The notes: generated by a model from the sequence alone, not told the origin. A stretch of DNA of 64,000 nt from an uncultured Devosia sp. (GCF_946479885.1 NZ_CAMLHM010000001.1:124001-188000); one strand, 5' to 3'. Shown: positions 41,369 through 53,266, counted from the stretch's first letter. Numbers and translations: made by a program.

Positions 41369-41932
41369 TTATGTGGCCGGTTTGCGCGGCCGGCCCAGGC
41401 CGAGGAGGTCTGCTATCAGCAGGAGTACGCCGATGGTGATCGCGACATCGGCGACGTTGAAGATGTAGAACGACCACGTGCCCCAATGGAGGTGGAAAAA
41501 GTCGGCCACCGCCCCGTAGATCAGGCGGTCGGCGGCATTGGACAGAGCGCCGCCAATGCAGAAGGCGAGCCCGAGGCGGATCAATCCCGACTCGGCGCGC
41601 ACCCACCAGATGCCCAGCGCCAGGATCGCGACCAGCATCACCAGCCCCAGGGTCCAGACCGGCAGGCTGTCGAACAGGCCGTAGGAGATGCCGGTATTCC
41701 AGACCAGCACATAGTCGAAGAAATCGGTGACCCGCACGATCTCGCCACCGCGCCAACCGGTCATGGCGAAGGGCACATAGCTGGTGAAAACCTCAACGCA
41801 GGTCGCCGCGCCGATGGCAATGCAGTCGGCCGAGACCTGGAATGCCTTATGGGCGCGGTCGAGCCCGAAGGCGAGGATGGCCGTGGTCAGGGAGAGATAG
41901 ACTGTGGGGTTGGCGAGGTCGCGGACGTTCAT
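41369..41932 (-). CDS. lspA: Signal peptidase II (prolipoprotein)
   Basis: Cuts the signal peptide from lipid-modified prolipoproteins in the inner membrane. Family motifs: NTGISYG, GGALSNAADRLIYGAVADFF and FNVADVAITIG, where the two Asp residues (NAAD and NVAD) form the catalytic pair. Four membrane helices; 187 residues. ATG 41932; the ileS stop lies 175 bases upstream across a family-A repeat. Confidence 0.95.
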   Translation of the reverse strand: MNVRDLANPTVYLSLTTAILAFGLDRAHKAFQVSADCIAIGAATCVEVFTSYVPFAMTGWRGGEIVRVTDFFDYVLVWNTGISYGLFDSLPVWTLGLVMLVAILALGIWWVRAESGLIRLGLAFCIGGALSNAADRLIYGAVADFFHLHWGTWSFYIFNVADVAITIGVLLLIADLLGLGRPRKPAT

Positions 41933-41973
41933 GGGCGAGCAGACCCCAAAATGCAGGCATGACTGGGCGCAGC

Positions 41974-42093
41974 ACCCCCACCCTTGATCCCTCCCCACAA
42001 GGGGGAGGGAGACGCATGGCTATGCGCAAAAAGCTCAACAAGCGCCGAGTGGGCCTCCCTCCCCCTTGTGGGGAGGGAATGAGGGTGGGGGTG
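41974..42093. repeat. Family-A repeat pair, tails-out form (A13)
   Basis: Order is ACCCCCACCC-tailed half, spacer about 55 bases, GGGTGGGGGT-tailed half, as in A8 and in the DUF559 insertion of cobN. Confidence 0.88.
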
Positions 42094-42107
42094 GCGAGCC
42101 ACCGGGT

Positions 42108-45080
42108 CTACAATCCCGCCGCAGCGCGTTCGCGCAGCGCCTGGGCGTCGCGCGGGGAGACGTCGGGATAGTCCTTGTCGGAGCCAACCTCGGGCAGCAC
42201 CTTCCACGAGCGGGCGCAGCGGGTGCCCTGGGCGAGGGCCGGGACCACGGCGACGCCGGGGACATCATCGAGGGTGAAGGCCTCGGGCGGCGCCTCGGCA
42301 TTGCCGATCTCGATGGCCGAGGTGATGGCGATCTCGGCCAGATCCTCGCCGGCCAAAGCCGTGAGGTAGCGCTCGTCAGTGATGAACACCTTGGGCGCGG
42401 CCTCGAGCGATGAGCCGATGCGTTTTTCGCGGCGCTCGATTTCGAGCGCGCCGGTAACGACGCGGCGCACGGCGCGGATCAGCGTCCACTTGCTGGCGAG
42501 ACCCTCGTTGAGCCATTCGCGCAGCACTTCGGGGAACTGGCGCAGGTGCACCGACGAGCCGGCTTCCGGGTGACGCTCCAGCCACACTTCTTCCATGGTG
42601 AAGACCAGGATCGGCGCCAGCCAGGCGGTGAGGCAATCGAACAGGTGGTTGAGCACCGTGAGCGAAGCCTTGCGCTTGATCGAGCTGATCGGGTCGCAAT
42701 AGAGCGTGTCCTTGCGGATATCGAAGTAGAACGCGCTGAGCTCGATGTTCATGAAGTTGCTCAGCAAGGTCACGATCTTGCGGTAGTCATAATCCTTGTA
42801 GGCGCCGCGCACCTGCTCATCGAGCTGGGCCAGGCGATGCAGCATGAGCTGTTCCAGCTCGGGCATATCGGCGAAAGCCACCTCGTCGCCGGGCTGGTAA
42901 TGGGCGATATTGCCCAGGAGCCAGCGCAGCGTGTTGCGCAGCTTGCGATAGCTGTCGACCGTGGTCTGGATGATCTCCTTGCCCAGGCGCAGGTCTTCCG
43001 CATAGTCGGACGACGCCACCCACAGGCGCAGGATATCGGCGCCATACTGCTTGATGATGTCCTGCGGGGCGACGGTATTGCCCAGCGACTTGCTCATCTT
43101 GCGGCCTTCGCCATCCATGGTGAAGCCGTGCGTCAGCACGCCCTCATAGGGGGCATGGCCATTGGTGGCGCAGCTTTCCAGCAGCGAGGAATGGAACCAG
43201 CCGCGATGCTGGTCCGAGCCTTCGAGATAGAGCGAGGCCGGGAATTTCAGATGCGGCCATTTTTGTTTATTGCGCAGCACGAAGGCGTGGGTCGAGCCAC
43301 TGTCGAACCACACGTCGAGCACGTCGGTGACCATCTCGTAGTCGTCGGCCTTGTAGGCATCGCCGAGGTAGCGCTGGGCGGCGCCCGGCTTGTACCAGGC
43401 GTCGGCGCCCTCTTCCTCGAAGCTCTGGGCGATGCGGTGGTTGACCGTATCGTCCTTGAGGATTTCGTTGGTCGCCTTGTGCACGAAGACGGTGATCGGC
43501 ACGCCCCAGGCGCGCTGGCGGCTGAGCACCCAATCGGGGCGATCGGCGATCATGGCGCGCAGGCGGTTCTGGCCCGCTGCAGGGTAGAACTTGGTGGCAT
43601 CGATGGCGTTGAGCGCACGGTGGCGCAGCGTATCGCCAGCGGCGCCATCGATATCGCGGTCCATATAGACGAACCATTGCGGCGTGTTGCGGAAGATCAC
43701 CGGCTTCTTGGAGCGCCAGGAATGGGGATATTGATGCTTCACCCGGCCACGGGCAACCATGGCATTGCGCTCGGCGAGAGCGGCAATGACGCGATTGTTG
43801 GCGTCGCCCTTCTTGCCGTTGTCGTCGATGACGCGCGCGCCTTCGAGGCCTGGGGCCTCGGAAGTGTAGAAGCCGTCATCGCCCACCACATAGGGGATTG
43901 ATGTGTCGATGCCCTTTTCGCCCAAGAGGCGCGCCGAATTCATCCAGATCTCGAAGTCGTCGAGACCATGGCCGGGCGCGGTGTGGACAAAACCGGTACC
44001 GGCGTCATCGGTGACGTGTTCGCCATCGAGCAGCGGCACTTCGAACTCGTATCCGCCGCCAAGCCCGCGCAGGGGGTGATGGCACTGCAGCCCGGCCAAC
44101 ACGGCTGGCGGCACATCCTGCAGGCGGACGAATTCCTCGACCTTGGCCTTGGCAAAGGTCTCGGCAGCCAGCTTGTCGGCCAGCACATATTTCTCACCGG
44201 TCGAGGCCCAATTGCCATCGGGCGCCTTGGTGACCTCATAGAGGCCGTAGGCAACCTTGGACGAGAAGCTGATGGCGCGGTTGGCCGGGATGGTCCAAGG
44301 CGTAGTGGTCCAGATGACCACCGAGGCGCCGGTCAGGTGCTCTCGGCGATCGATATTGTCCTGGACGCCAGATCCGGCGGCAGCCGCTATATGCGAGGTC
44401 TGGAACTTCACCCAGATCGTATCGCTCTCATAGTCAGCGTACTCGATCTCGGCTTCGGCCAGCGCCGTGCGCTCGACGACCGACCACATGACGGGCTTAC
44501 TGCCGCGATAGAGCTGGCCTGATGTTGCCACCTTCATCAGCTCGCGGGCGATCTGGGCTTCGGCATCGAAGCTCATGGTGAGGTAGGGGTTGTCCCACTC
44601 ACCCAGCACGCCGAGGCGCTTGAATTCCTCGCGCTGCACATCAACCCACTGCTCGGCAAAGGTGCGGCATTCCTGGCGGAATTCGACGATCGGAACTTCG
44701 TTCTTGTCCTTGCCCTTGGCGCGGTACTGTTCCTCGATCTTCCACTCGATGGGCAGGCCGTGGCAATCCCAGCCCGGCACATAGGCCGAGTTGTAGCCCA
44801 GCATCTGCATGGAACGGGAGACGATATCCTTGAGCGTCTTGTTGAGCGCGTGACCGATATGGATGTTGCCGTTGGCGTAGGGCGGGCCATCATGGATGGT
44901 GAACAGCGGCCGGTCCTTGGCCTGTTCCCGCTGCAGCGCATAAATGTCCATCTCCTGCCAGCGCTTGAGCCAGCCCGGCTCGCGCTCGGGCAGCCCGGCG
45001 CGCATGGGGAAGTTGGTCTCCGGCAAGAACAGGGTGGCCGAATAATCGGTTTCGGTGGCGCCCGCGGCGGTATCGGTCAT
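42108..45080 (-). CDS. ileS: Isoleucyl-tRNA synthetase
   Basis: Charges tRNA-Ile; class I enzyme. HIGH region [15 protein letters not shown] near residue 65 and KMSKS region [12 protein letters not shown] near residue 660; the long CP1 editing domain lies between them ([26 protein letters not shown]); anticodon-binding domain after residue 700. 990 residues, longer than E. coli IleS; the C-terminus carries no zinc-type Cys cluster. The 5' end at 45080 has no strong ribosome site. The order ribF-ileS-lspA is conserved in bacteria. Confidence 0.97.
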   Translation of the reverse strand: MTDTAAGATETDYSATLFLPETNFPMRAGLPEREPGWLKRWQEMDIYALQREQAKDRPLFTIHDGPPYANGNIHIGHALNKTLKDIVSRSMQMLGYNSAYVPGWDCHGLPIEWKIEEQYRAKGKDKNEVPIVEFRQECRTFAEQWVDVQREEFKRLGVLGEWDNPYLTMSFDAEAQIARELMKVATSGQLYRGSKPVMWSVVERTALAEAEIEYADYESDTIWVKFQTSHIAAAAGSGVQDNIDRREHLTGASVVIWTTTPWTIPANRAISFSSKVAYGLYEVTKAPDGNWASTGEKYVLADKLAAETFAKAKVEEFVRLQDVPPAVLAGLQCHHPLRGLGGGYEFEVPLLDGEHVTDDAGTGFVHTAPGHGLDDFEIWMNSARLLGEKGIDTSIPYVVGDDGFYTSEAPGLEGARVIDDNGKKGDANNRVIAALAERNAMVARGRVKHQYPHSWRSKKPVIFRNTPQWFVYMDRDIDGAAGDTLRHRALNAIDATKFYPAAGQNRLRAMIADRPDWVLSRQRAWGVPITVFVHKATNEILKDDTVNHRIAQSFEEEGADAWYKPGAAQRYLGDAYKADDYEMVTDVLDVWFDSGSTHAFVLRNKQKWPHLKFPASLYLEGSDQHRGWFHSSLLESCATNGHAPYEGVLTHGFTMDGEGRKMSKSLGNTVAPQDIIKQYGADILRLWVASSDYAEDLRLGKEIIQTTVDSYRKLRNTLRWLLGNIAHYQPGDEVAFADMPELEQLMLHRLAQLDEQVRGAYKDYDYRKIVTLLSNFMNIELSAFYFDIRKDTLYCDPISSIKRKASLTVLNHLFDCLTAWLAPILVFTMEEVWLERHPEAGSSVHLRQFPEVLREWLNEGLASKWTLIRAVRRVVTGALEIERREKRIGSSLEAAPKVFITDERYLTALAGEDLAEIAITSAIEIGNAEAPPEAFTLDDVPGVAVVPALAQGTRCARSWKVLPEVGSDKDYPDVSPRDAQALRERAAAGL

Positions 45081-45175
45081 GGAAACGGCAATCGGTAAGG
45101 AGGATTTGGGCGCCTTTTAGCAAGGCGGGGCGGATGGGGCAAAGGATGATTTGGGGAATAGACTACCGGCCTTGG

Positions 45176-45272
45176 GCTCCCCTCCCCCTTGAGGGGAGGG
45201 GCGGGGGTGGGGGTCGTTTCGTGGACCACTGGTGGACCCCCTCCCTCGATCCCTCCCCTCAAGGGGGAGGGA
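45176..45272. repeat. Family-A palindromic repeat pair (A12)
   Basis: CCCTCCCCCTTGAGGGGAGG and CCCTCCCCTCAAGGGGGAGG with a 25-base spacer containing GTGGACCACTGG; lies between ribF and ileS and so inside the operon. Confidence 0.88.
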
Positions 45273-45289
45273 AGGACGACTGAGAGCCC

Positions 45290-46264
45290 CTACCCGACAA
45301 ACCCGAGCTTGGCATCCAGATCGCTCAGTGGCCGGGCCTTGGCGAGCGCATCCCTTGCCTTGCGGCTGTCGCGGTCCATGGCCGAAATCAGTTCGTCCAA
45401 ACCCGAAAATACTTCCTGTCCCCGGATGTGGGACACCAGGGCCACCGTGATGGTCTGGCCATAGATGTCTTCGTCGAAATCGAACAGATGGGTTTCGAAG
45501 GGCGGGCGCTGGTTGTTGAACATGGGCTTGCCGAAGGCGGCGACGCCATCGAGCAGGCGGGTGCCCAGCCGGGCGCGGACGGCATAGACGCCCTGCGCGA
45601 GCTGGAAATTGGCATGGGTCATGGTGTTGGCGGTGGGATATCCAAGCTCCCTGCCCCGCTGGTCGCCCTTGACCACGCAGCCATCGAAAAACCAGTGATA
45701 GCCCAATAGCCGGTTGGCGGCGGTGACGGCGCCTTCGGACAAAGCGGCACGGATGCGCGAGGACGAGATCACCTCGTCGCCCTCATCCATCAGGTCGAGC
45801 GTTTCGACGGCAAAGCCCTGCGCTTCGCCCGATGCCTTGAGGAAAGTCGGGGTGCCGCGGCGCTGGCGACCAAAATGGAAATCGGCGCCGACGATGACGC
45901 CGGTGACGCCGAGGGCATCGACGAGGAAGCGGGAGACGAAATCCTCGGCCTCGATCTGGGAGAAGTCGCGGTCAAAACCCAGCACCGTGATGGCATCGAG
46001 CCCAAAGGCCTCGGCGAGGCGCGCCTTGGCGTCGCCGTCGGTGAGGCGGAACATGAAGGGCGTGGGCGCGAACACGTCACGCGGATGCGGCTCAAAGGTC
46101 AGCACCATGGCCGGCACACCCGCCTCGGCGGCACGCTCCTTGAGCGTGGTCAGCACCGACTGATGGCCGCGATGGACGCCGTCGAAATTGCCGATGGCGA
46201 CATAGGCACCCCGGAGCGCGGCAGGAACCGTGTCGAGGCTGTTGAGGCGAATAAAACCCGTCAC
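45290..46264 (-). CDS. ribF: Bifunctional riboflavin kinase / FAD synthetase
   Basis: Makes FMN from riboflavin and then FAD from FMN. N-terminal nucleotidyltransferase: GNFDGVHRGHQSVL near residue 27, FEPHPRDVF, GADFHFGRQRRGTP; C-terminal kinase domain with GDQRGRELGYPTAN and the ETHLFDFDEDIYG segment. 324 residues. Its ATG is four bases after the HAD gene stop, so the two are co-translated. Confidence 0.96.
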   Translation of the reverse strand: MTGFIRLNSLDTVPAALRGAYVAIGNFDGVHRGHQSVLTTLKERAAEAGVPAMVLTFEPHPRDVFAPTPFMFRLTDGDAKARLAEAFGLDAITVLGFDRDFSQIEAEDFVSRFLVDALGVTGVIVGADFHFGRQRRGTPTFLKASGEAQGFAVETLDLMDEGDEVISSSRIRAALSEGAVTAANRLLGYHWFFDGCVVKGDQRGRELGYPTANTMTHANFQLAQGVYAVRARLGTRLLDGVAAFGKPMFNNQRPPFETHLFDFDEDIYGQTITVALVSHIRGQEVFSGLDELISAMDRDSRKARDALAKARPLSDLDAKLGFVG

Positions 46265-46268
46265 TGGA

Positions 46269-47135
46269 TCACCAGCTCAAGCGTGGCAGGAAGCCGGCCA
46301 TACGGGCGCGGCTGGGCGCCACCAGGTCGGCGATGGCCTGCGGGTCGGGCTTGCCGAAAGCGTCGAGCTCGGCGGCATGGATGGAGCCGGTGACGAAAAG
46401 CAGGTCGATGCCGAACTTGGCGGCACCGGTGGCATCGGTGCGTACGCTGTCGCCGATGGCGAGGACACGCGACTTGTCGAGCGAGCGCCCGGCGGCCTGT
46501 TCGGCCAGGCGGAAGGCTTCCTCGTAGATGGGCTGGTAGGGCTTGCCGGCCATCAGCACCATGCCGCCCATAGCGGCATAAAGGTCGCCCAGGGCGCCGC
46601 CGCAATAGATGATCTTGTCGCCATGCTCGACGACCCGGTCGGGATTGGCGCAGATCATCGGCAGCTTGCGGCTGAGCCAGAGCTTGGCGCGCTCGCGGTA
46701 CATTTCGGGGGTGTCGTCATCGGTATCGAGATCGGTGACGACAACGACCTCGGCCTCATCGGCACCGGTCCGGCGCACGTCGAGGCCCTCATAGAGCAGG
46801 TCGTCCTCGGTTGCCGGGCCGACGTGGTGGATGGCCCTGCCGCGGTATTTCGCGATCATCACCCGCGTCGCGTCGCCCGACGAGACGATGGCGTCATAGG
46901 CCTGGCGGTGGACGCCGAGCCGATCGAGCATCTCGACGATGGGGCCGGAGGGGCGGGGCGCATTGGTGATGAACACCACCTTGCCACCGGCCTGGCGGAA
47001 CTCGGCCAGTGCATCGACGGCGGTTGGGAAGGCTTCGACGCCATTATGGACGACGCCCCATACGTCGCTGAGCACAGCGTCGTAGCGGCCGGCCAGGTCG
47101 GAGAGGCCGGAGATGGAAGGCAGGGGGCTGGTCAT
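46269..47135 (-). CDS. HAD-type hydrolase, TIGR01459 family
   Basis: 288 residues of the class IIA HAD superfamily related to NagD. The nucleophile segment is AVLSDVWGVVHNGVEAF, where the usual DxD second Asp is replaced by Trp, as in the TIGR01459 group; FITNAPRPS and GDSVRTDATGAAKFGID supply the other motifs. Substrate unknown; such genes are often beside ribF in alphaproteobacteria, fitting a possible role in flavin nucleotide metabolism (inference from context). Confidence 0.87.
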   Translation of the reverse strand: MTSPLPSISGLSDLAGRYDAVLSDVWGVVHNGVEAFPTAVDALAEFRQAGGKVVFITNAPRPSGPIVEMLDRLGVHRQAYDAIVSSGDATRVMIAKYRGRAIHHVGPATEDDLLYEGLDVRRTGADEAEVVVVTDLDTDDDTPEMYRERAKLWLSRKLPMICANPDRVVEHGDKIIYCGGALGDLYAAMGGMVLMAGKPYQPIYEEAFRLAEQAAGRSLDKSRVLAIGDSVRTDATGAAKFGIDLLFVTGSIHAAELDAFGKPDPQAIADLVAPSRARMAGFLPRLSW

Positions 47136-47239
47136 CGCGCTATTCCGATGCGTACAGGACAGGCGTTCTATGTGGCAGCTTGCCCCTCGGGATCAAGCAG
47201 AAACCGATATGTGCTTTGGTATCACCGCAGGCCAAGAGC

Positions 47240-48466
47240 CTAGAATTCGACCCGGCGCAGTTGCGGGGCCTGGCGGGCCGGCTCGGTCACCAGGTCCGGA
47301 CGCACCGGGCCGGCGGCCCCGATATAGGGGCCCTGGACCAGGGTAATGCCATCTTCGAGCAGTTCGACGATCTGGCTTTCATTGGCAATGCCGGTGCCGA
47401 GCAGCTTCACATCGAAACGCGCCACATAGTTGGCGATGTCGGAGGCGTGGAAATCGGTGAAGACCTCGGGCTCATCGATGAAGCGGGCGGCGTCGATGCG
47501 CAGCGACCGAACGCCCTGCGCCGCCAACTCGGCCACGTCGACGCGCAGCGATTTGACATTGGCGATGGAAAAGCCGGCGCCTTTCTTGGCCACGGCATCG
47601 GCAATGGCCCGCTCGCCTGTCGTAAGCGACTGCCAATCGAGCTCGCCGATGACGAAGATCAGCCCCGGGGCAATGGCGCGGTTGGCTTCGAGCGAGACGA
47701 TCAACTGCTCGGACGATGCCGAATCGCCCAGCGTCGCGCGCGACAGCGGAATGTAGAGCGTGATCGGCTGGCCGCTGGTGCGGGCACGTCGGCAGATGGT
47801 GATGGCCTCGACCAGTCCCGTGCCCTCGATCTGGCGGAGCACGTCCTCGCCGCCGCGGCGCGGCATGAAATCGGCGCGGTCGGCCAGATCGCCATCTTCC
47901 AGCATCAGGCGCGGCACCAGGTCATAGCCCTGGGGGCGGCGCTGCGGCAGGGTGACCACGGGCTGGATGTGATAGATCAGCCGGTTTTCGGCGACGGCCT
48001 GGCGCAGCATTTCGAGCGGAATGGTGGGATCGGGCTCGCGCGCCACCGGTGGCGGAGCGGCGATCATCCGGTCGCGAGCGGGCGCGGCGGGCTTGGCGAC
48101 GCGATCCTCAATCTCGGCCACGGCCTCGGCCACCTGGCGGATAACGGTGCCCAGCACCGAAATATCGGCTTCGACGCCTTCGAGGCGGGCGCCGGCATTC
48201 AGATCGGTCATGGCATTGATGCGCTGGCCCAGTACGGCGCCGGCCTGGGCATCGGTGGCGAGCAGGCGCGACAGGTCCTCGATGGCCTTTTCCAGCCGGT
48301 TTTCGGCCCGTTGCCGCAAGCTGCGCTCCAGCAGCACCACGCAGACACAGCCAAAGACCACCGCTGCCAGCATGGCCTCTGATGGCGTGAAGGTCAGGCC
48401 GAAATAGGCAGCTGCGCCGATGGCGACAGCGGCAAGGGCGATGAACGTGTAGACCAATGCCTGCAC
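47240..48466 (-). CDS. Membrane-anchored degenerate EAL-domain protein
   Basis: Two N-terminal membrane helices (residues 1-45), a coiled-coil-like segment (about 50-105), then an EAL domain near residues 150-390. The domain has lost catalytic features: EAL reads as LVPRLML, the DD(F/L)GTG stretch as AGFSIAN, and the late GxEG as GTGIAN, while LVQGPYIG persists. So it is unlikely to degrade cyclic-di-GMP; it may bind it or a partner. GTG 48466 with GAGG seven bases upstream is the best start; an earlier ATG at 48526 would add a charged stretch ahead of the first helix. Confidence 0.82.
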   Translation of the reverse strand: MQALVYTFIALAAVAIGAAAYFGLTFTPSEAMLAAVVFGCVCVVLLERSLRQRAENRLEKAIEDLSRLLATDAQAGAVLGQRINAMTDLNAGARLEGVEADISVLGTVIRQVAEAVAEIEDRVAKPAAPARDRMIAAPPPVAREPDPTIPLEMLRQAVAENRLIYHIQPVVTLPQRRPQGYDLVPRLMLEDGDLADRADFMPRRGGEDVLRQIEGTGLVEAITICRRARTSGQPITLYIPLSRATLGDSASSEQLIVSLEANRAIAPGLIFVIGELDWQSLTTGERAIADAVAKKGAGFSIANVKSLRVDVAELAAQGVRSLRIDAARFIDEPEVFTDFHASDIANYVARFDVKLLGTGIANESQIVELLEDGITLVQGPYIGAAGPVRPDLVTEPARQAPQLRRVEF

Positions 48467-48576
48467 GGGCGGACCTCGGAACCCTTCAAATGCCGGGATT
48501 CGGCCCTTTCTCTTAGCATCGCGCAAGAGGCGGCAAAAGCGCGGAGGGGCGCCTGCCCAAGCCTATTTTGCCTGGA

Positions 48577-49776
48577 TCAGGTGACGAAGATGCTCCAGCC
48601 GCGCGAGAAGAAGCGGTGGAACAGCACCAATTGGGCCGCCCCGGTGGCTCCGGCGACGCCGCCCAGCTTTCCCATGACCACCGGGGGACGGTCGGCGCTA
48701 TGAGGCGGAAACCCGGCCAGGTGATGCTCGACCCGCTCCAGCAGGCGCTTGACCACGGCCCGGGGCATGACGCCGTCGATGATGACCATATCAAGCTCCA
48801 TGACCGCCCGGGTGCTGATCACGGCACTGGCCAGAGCCCGGCCGGCATCATCGAGCCAGGCAGTGGCGACAGGCTCCAGGCTCTCCCAGTTCCAGTTCGC
48901 CGGGTCGCCGCGCGGCGGTGTGTGGCCCGCCGCATCGAGCCGCTGCTCCAGCGCCAGGATGGAGGCGATGGTATAGACGTAGCTGGCCTGCCCCTGGGCG
49001 TCGGCCACCAGGATGGCGCCCAGATTGGCGGCATTGCCGGTGCGCCCTTCCCACACCTGCCCATCCATGGCGATGCCCGCACCCACCAGCGTGCCGACCT
49101 GGAAATAGGCCAGGCCGCTGGGCCGCGGCGCCGCGTGGGCGATGAATTCGGACCAGCAGGCGGCGTTGCCGTCGTTGAACCAGGCCACCGGCTCGCCCAG
49201 CGCCCGGCCCAGTTCGGCGGCGATATCAGCGCCGCGCCACAGCTCCGCCTGCTCGGCGGGCGCCCCCAGCCGATGGAGATGGCGATCCAGGCGGGATGGG
49301 CTGGCAACACCGATGCCGACCAGGCGCGCGGCCTGCTGCGCCGTCATGCCGGCGCGGATGGTGGCGACCTCGGCGCTGACCTCGGCAAAGATGGCGCGGA
49401 AATCCGGCCAGCAATAGCTGCGGCGGATTCGGGCCAGGGTCACGCCCGCCATGCTGAGCAGCAGCACTTCGAAGTGGCGCCAGCCGATCTCGATGCCGAT
49501 GCCGAAGGCGCCGTCGGGGTTGAGAAAAAGCGGCGTCGCCGGCTGCCCACGCCGGCCGCGCAGGACATCGCCGCGCAGCACCAGTTCGCGCGCCTCGAGA
49601 TCGGACACGATACGGGATGTGGTCTGCGGCCCCAGGCCCGACAGGCGTGCGAGATCGGCGTTCGAGGCGCCCGGATTGAGCGCGATAAGCGTCATCACCG
49701 CCCGCTCGTTGGCGATGCGCACCCCTGACTGCGCGAAACCGCGCGCCCCCGCTTCGTCTCCGGACTTCCTCTGCAT
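48577..49776 (-). CDS. ROK-family transcriptional regulator
   Basis: 399 residues. N-terminal winged-helix: SNADLARLSGLGPQTTSRIVSDLEARELVL. The rest resembles a ROK sugar-binding domain (IGVASPS, FNDGNAACWSEF, TGNAANLGAIL) but the phosphate loop DxGxT is replaced (EIGWRHF) and the zinc CxCGxxGC motif is absent, so it is a sensor rather than a kinase. Probably a sugar-responsive repressor. Divergent from the sigma-54 regulator with a 184-base gap. Confidence 0.85.
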   Translation of the reverse strand: MQRKSGDEAGARGFAQSGVRIANERAVMTLIALNPGASNADLARLSGLGPQTTSRIVSDLEARELVLRGDVLRGRRGQPATPLFLNPDGAFGIGIEIGWRHFEVLLLSMAGVTLARIRRSYCWPDFRAIFAEVSAEVATIRAGMTAQQAARLVGIGVASPSRLDRHLHRLGAPAEQAELWRGADIAAELGRALGEPVAWFNDGNAACWSEFIAHAAPRPSGLAYFQVGTLVGAGIAMDGQVWEGRTGNAANLGAILVADAQGQASYVYTIASILALEQRLDAAGHTPPRGDPANWNWESLEPVATAWLDDAGRALASAVISTRAVMELDMVIIDGVMPRAVVKRLLERVEHHLAGFPPHSADRPPVVMGKLGGVAGATGAAQLVLFHRFFSRGWSIFVT

Positions 49777-49960
49777 GGCGGCAGACTTAATCGTGCGAAC
49801 ACTGGTGAGGCAAGCGGCAAGTCCATCGGCGGACAGGCAAAATGCAACACAGGCGGAACGGTTTGTTTACCCTGTTGGGGAACAATCGCGGCAACACCGG
49901 GACAGAGCGGCAACGCCGGACAACCGGCATAGTGAGTTATCGGAACGAGGACCGAGCCGC

Positions 49961-51388
<1,428 letters not shown>

Positions 51389-51434
51389 GCGACGTCCTCC
51401 CTCTGCCAGCCCTCCCCAACCACAGCGTTTGTTG

Positions 51435-52400
51435 CTAAGGCGTGTTCGCTTCGCGCGCCTTGACGCGGTCGAGCCCCAGATAGTGCTCGCGCAGGATCAC
51501 CGCGATGCCCGACGCGACGATGATCAGCGCCCCCATGATCATGGCCAGCGTCGGCACGTCGCCAAAGACGACAAAGCCGATCACCAGCGTCAGCAGCAGC
51601 GACACATATTCGAAGGGCGCGATGACCGACATGTCGGCATAGCGGTAGGATGAGGTCATGAGCAGCTGACCGACGCCACCGGCGAAGCCGGCGCCGACGA
51701 GCAGAGCCGCCTGTTCGGGCGTGGGCATGGCCCAGCCGAAGGGGATGGTGGCCAGCGACAGCACGCTGGCGCTGATGAAGAAATAGACCACGATGGCTTC
51801 GGTGCGCTCGGTGCGTGTCAGCTTGCGCACCTGCATCAGGGCGAAGGCGGTCAATATGGCGCCGCCGAACGCAGCAATGGCGCCGACCGCCTCGGCATCG
51901 CCCAAGGGCGCGCCACCGGTGAACAGGGTCAACCGCGGCCAGAGGATGATGACGACGCCGACTAGGCCGACGCTGACGGCCGTCCAGCGGAAGACATGGA
52001 CCCGCTCCTTGAGCAGCAGGGCGCTGAAGACCACGATGAGCAGGGGCGCCGCATAGCCGATGGCGGTGGCCTCGGGCAGCGGCAGCCGGGTCAGCGCGAA
52101 AAACCCCAGTCCCATGGACGATGCGCCGACCAGCGCCCGCACGATGTGGCCAAGGGGATTGCGGGTGTGGAGCGCCGAGCGCAATTGGCCGCGCCACAAC
52201 AGCCAGGCGACGACAGGCAGGATGGCGAAAAAGCAGCGGAAGAAGACCAGCTCACCAGCCGGGATGGTACCCGTCGCCTTGAGCAGGGTCGCCATGACGA
52301 CAAAGAAGCAGACCGAGACCACCTTGAGCGTGATGCCACGCAGAGGCCCGCCCCTGCTGGGCGCAGGGCCGGAGCCGGCAACTGAAGCGGGAGCGGTCAC
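51435..52400 (-). CDS. EamA-family (DMT) transporter
   Basis: 321 residues with about ten membrane helices in two repeated EamA halves; typical are FFRCFFAILPVVAW, LPLPEATAIGYAAPLLIVVFSALLLKE and the C-terminal half with FEYVSLLLTLVIGFVVFGD. Proton-linked export or import of an unknown small metabolite. Start is GTG 52400; the gene is convergent with the sigma-54 regulator (about 46 bases). Confidence 0.88.
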   Translation of the reverse strand: MTAPASVAGSGPAPSRGGPLRGITLKVVSVCFFVVMATLLKATGTIPAGELVFFRCFFAILPVVAWLLWRGQLRSALHTRNPLGHIVRALVGASSMGLGFFALTRLPLPEATAIGYAAPLLIVVFSALLLKERVHVFRWTAVSVGLVGVVIILWPRLTLFTGGAPLGDAEAVGAIAAFGGAILTAFALMQVRKLTRTERTEAIVVYFFISASVLSLATIPFGWAMPTPEQAALLVGAGFAGGVGQLLMTSSYRYADMSVIAPFEYVSLLLTLVIGFVVFGDVPTLAMIMGALIIVASGIAVILREHYLGLDRVKAREANTP

Positions 52401-52424
52401 GGCAGTCTCTTGGTGCAGCCGATA

Positions 52425-52619
52425 TCAGCGGCTGGAGGCTTGCTCCAGCTTTTCCTTGGCGATGCGCGCGGTGGCGAACGCCTTGTGCTCGGGGCCGACG
52501 GCCGAGCCAGTTTTGACCACCTTGCCGGCGGCATCGAGGATTTCCCAATGCCAATTGGCGTTCGGGCCGCTGCCGCCCTTGAGGCGCAGCTTGATCTGAA
52601 GAGTGTTGTCCTGGGTCAT
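52425..52619 (-). CDS. Small hypothetical protein
   Basis: 64 residues, soluble and basic/acidic mixed: MTQDNTLQIKLRLKGG, then WHWEILDAAGKVVKTGSAVG and a helical tail AKEKLEQASSR. It looks like a one-domain beta/alpha protein with internal strand pattern. No family recognised. ATG 52619 is used; upstream in-frame residues are low-complexity proline-rich and doubtful. It reads into the EamA gene. Confidence 0.55.
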   Translation of the reverse strand: MTQDNTLQIKLRLKGGSGPNANWHWEILDAAGKVVKTGSAVGPEHKAFATARIAKEKLEQASSR

Positions 52620-52714
52620 GAGGGCGTTATGGCGCAGGTTGGCGCGTGGGGGAAGGGGTAAGGCGGGAAAAGTTCGGGGCGGGAGCGGCACTGCGATCGC
52701 GGTTTACCCAGCGG

Positions 52715-52804
52715 CTCATTCCGGCGAAGGCTGGAATCCATGTCCGTGGTCCGCCTCCAGTGCCGCCCCACCGGCCGTCACCCTCGGGCTTGACCCGAGG
52801 GTGA
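52715..52804. repeat. Family-E repeat
   Basis: CATTCCGGCGAAGGCTGGAA at one end and CCCTCGGGCTTGACCCGAGGG at the other. Such sequences are widespread in alphaproteobacterial intergenic DNA; only one copy here. The surrounding 52620-52832 gap has no other feature I can support. Confidence 0.7.
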
Positions 52805-52832
52805 CGATCGAGTTTGGCGGACCTTTGGATGG

Positions 52833-53195
52833 CTACACCTCCGAATACCTGTACTCGATCCGGTCGCCCGCGAAGGCGAGGTGGTCGCGGATGGGCTCCA
52901 CCTGCGGGCAGGGATCGGGGTAGTACCAGGCTTGGTCCGGACCATCGGCGGTGAGCGTCTTGATGGTGTAGTAATGCGCCTCGCCCTTGTAGGGGGAGGT
53001 CGTGCGCGTCTCGGACAGCTCCAGCACGTCCTCGCGGATGTCGCCGCGCGGGAGATAGATGCGCAGCGGCTCGCCGGGTTCGTCCAGTTCAAGCGCATTG
53101 AGTGACGAACCGATCTCGGCATCGTCGAACACCACGTGCACCCGACCCTTGGCGGGGGTGATCCTGATATCCTTGTCCAGACATTGACGCGTCAT
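52833..53195 (-). CDS. DUF427 domain protein
   Basis: 120 residues of the DUF427 family, a beta-barrel-like domain of unknown function. Signature residues are KGRVHVVFDDAEIGSS, RIYLPRGDI and SPYKGEAHYYTI, followed by WYYPDPCPQVEPIRDHLAF, all typical. Single gene, leftward, next to the groES promoter region but reading away from it. Confidence 0.88.
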   Translation of the reverse strand: MTRQCLDKDIRITPAKGRVHVVFDDAEIGSSLNALELDEPGEPLRIYLPRGDIREDVLELSETRTTSPYKGEAHYYTIKTLTADGPDQAWYYPDPCPQVEPIRDHLAFAGDRIEYRYSEV

Positions 53196-53266
53196 GTTGT
53201 CCTGCCATGTAAGCGGGTTAAGGCGATGGGGTTCAACGCGCGAGAAGAAAGCGGGTTCACCCGACC

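Noticed and set aside
42546..43901. Plus-strand open frame of 451 codons
   Set aside because: Antisense to ileS; composition is typical of a shadow frame.
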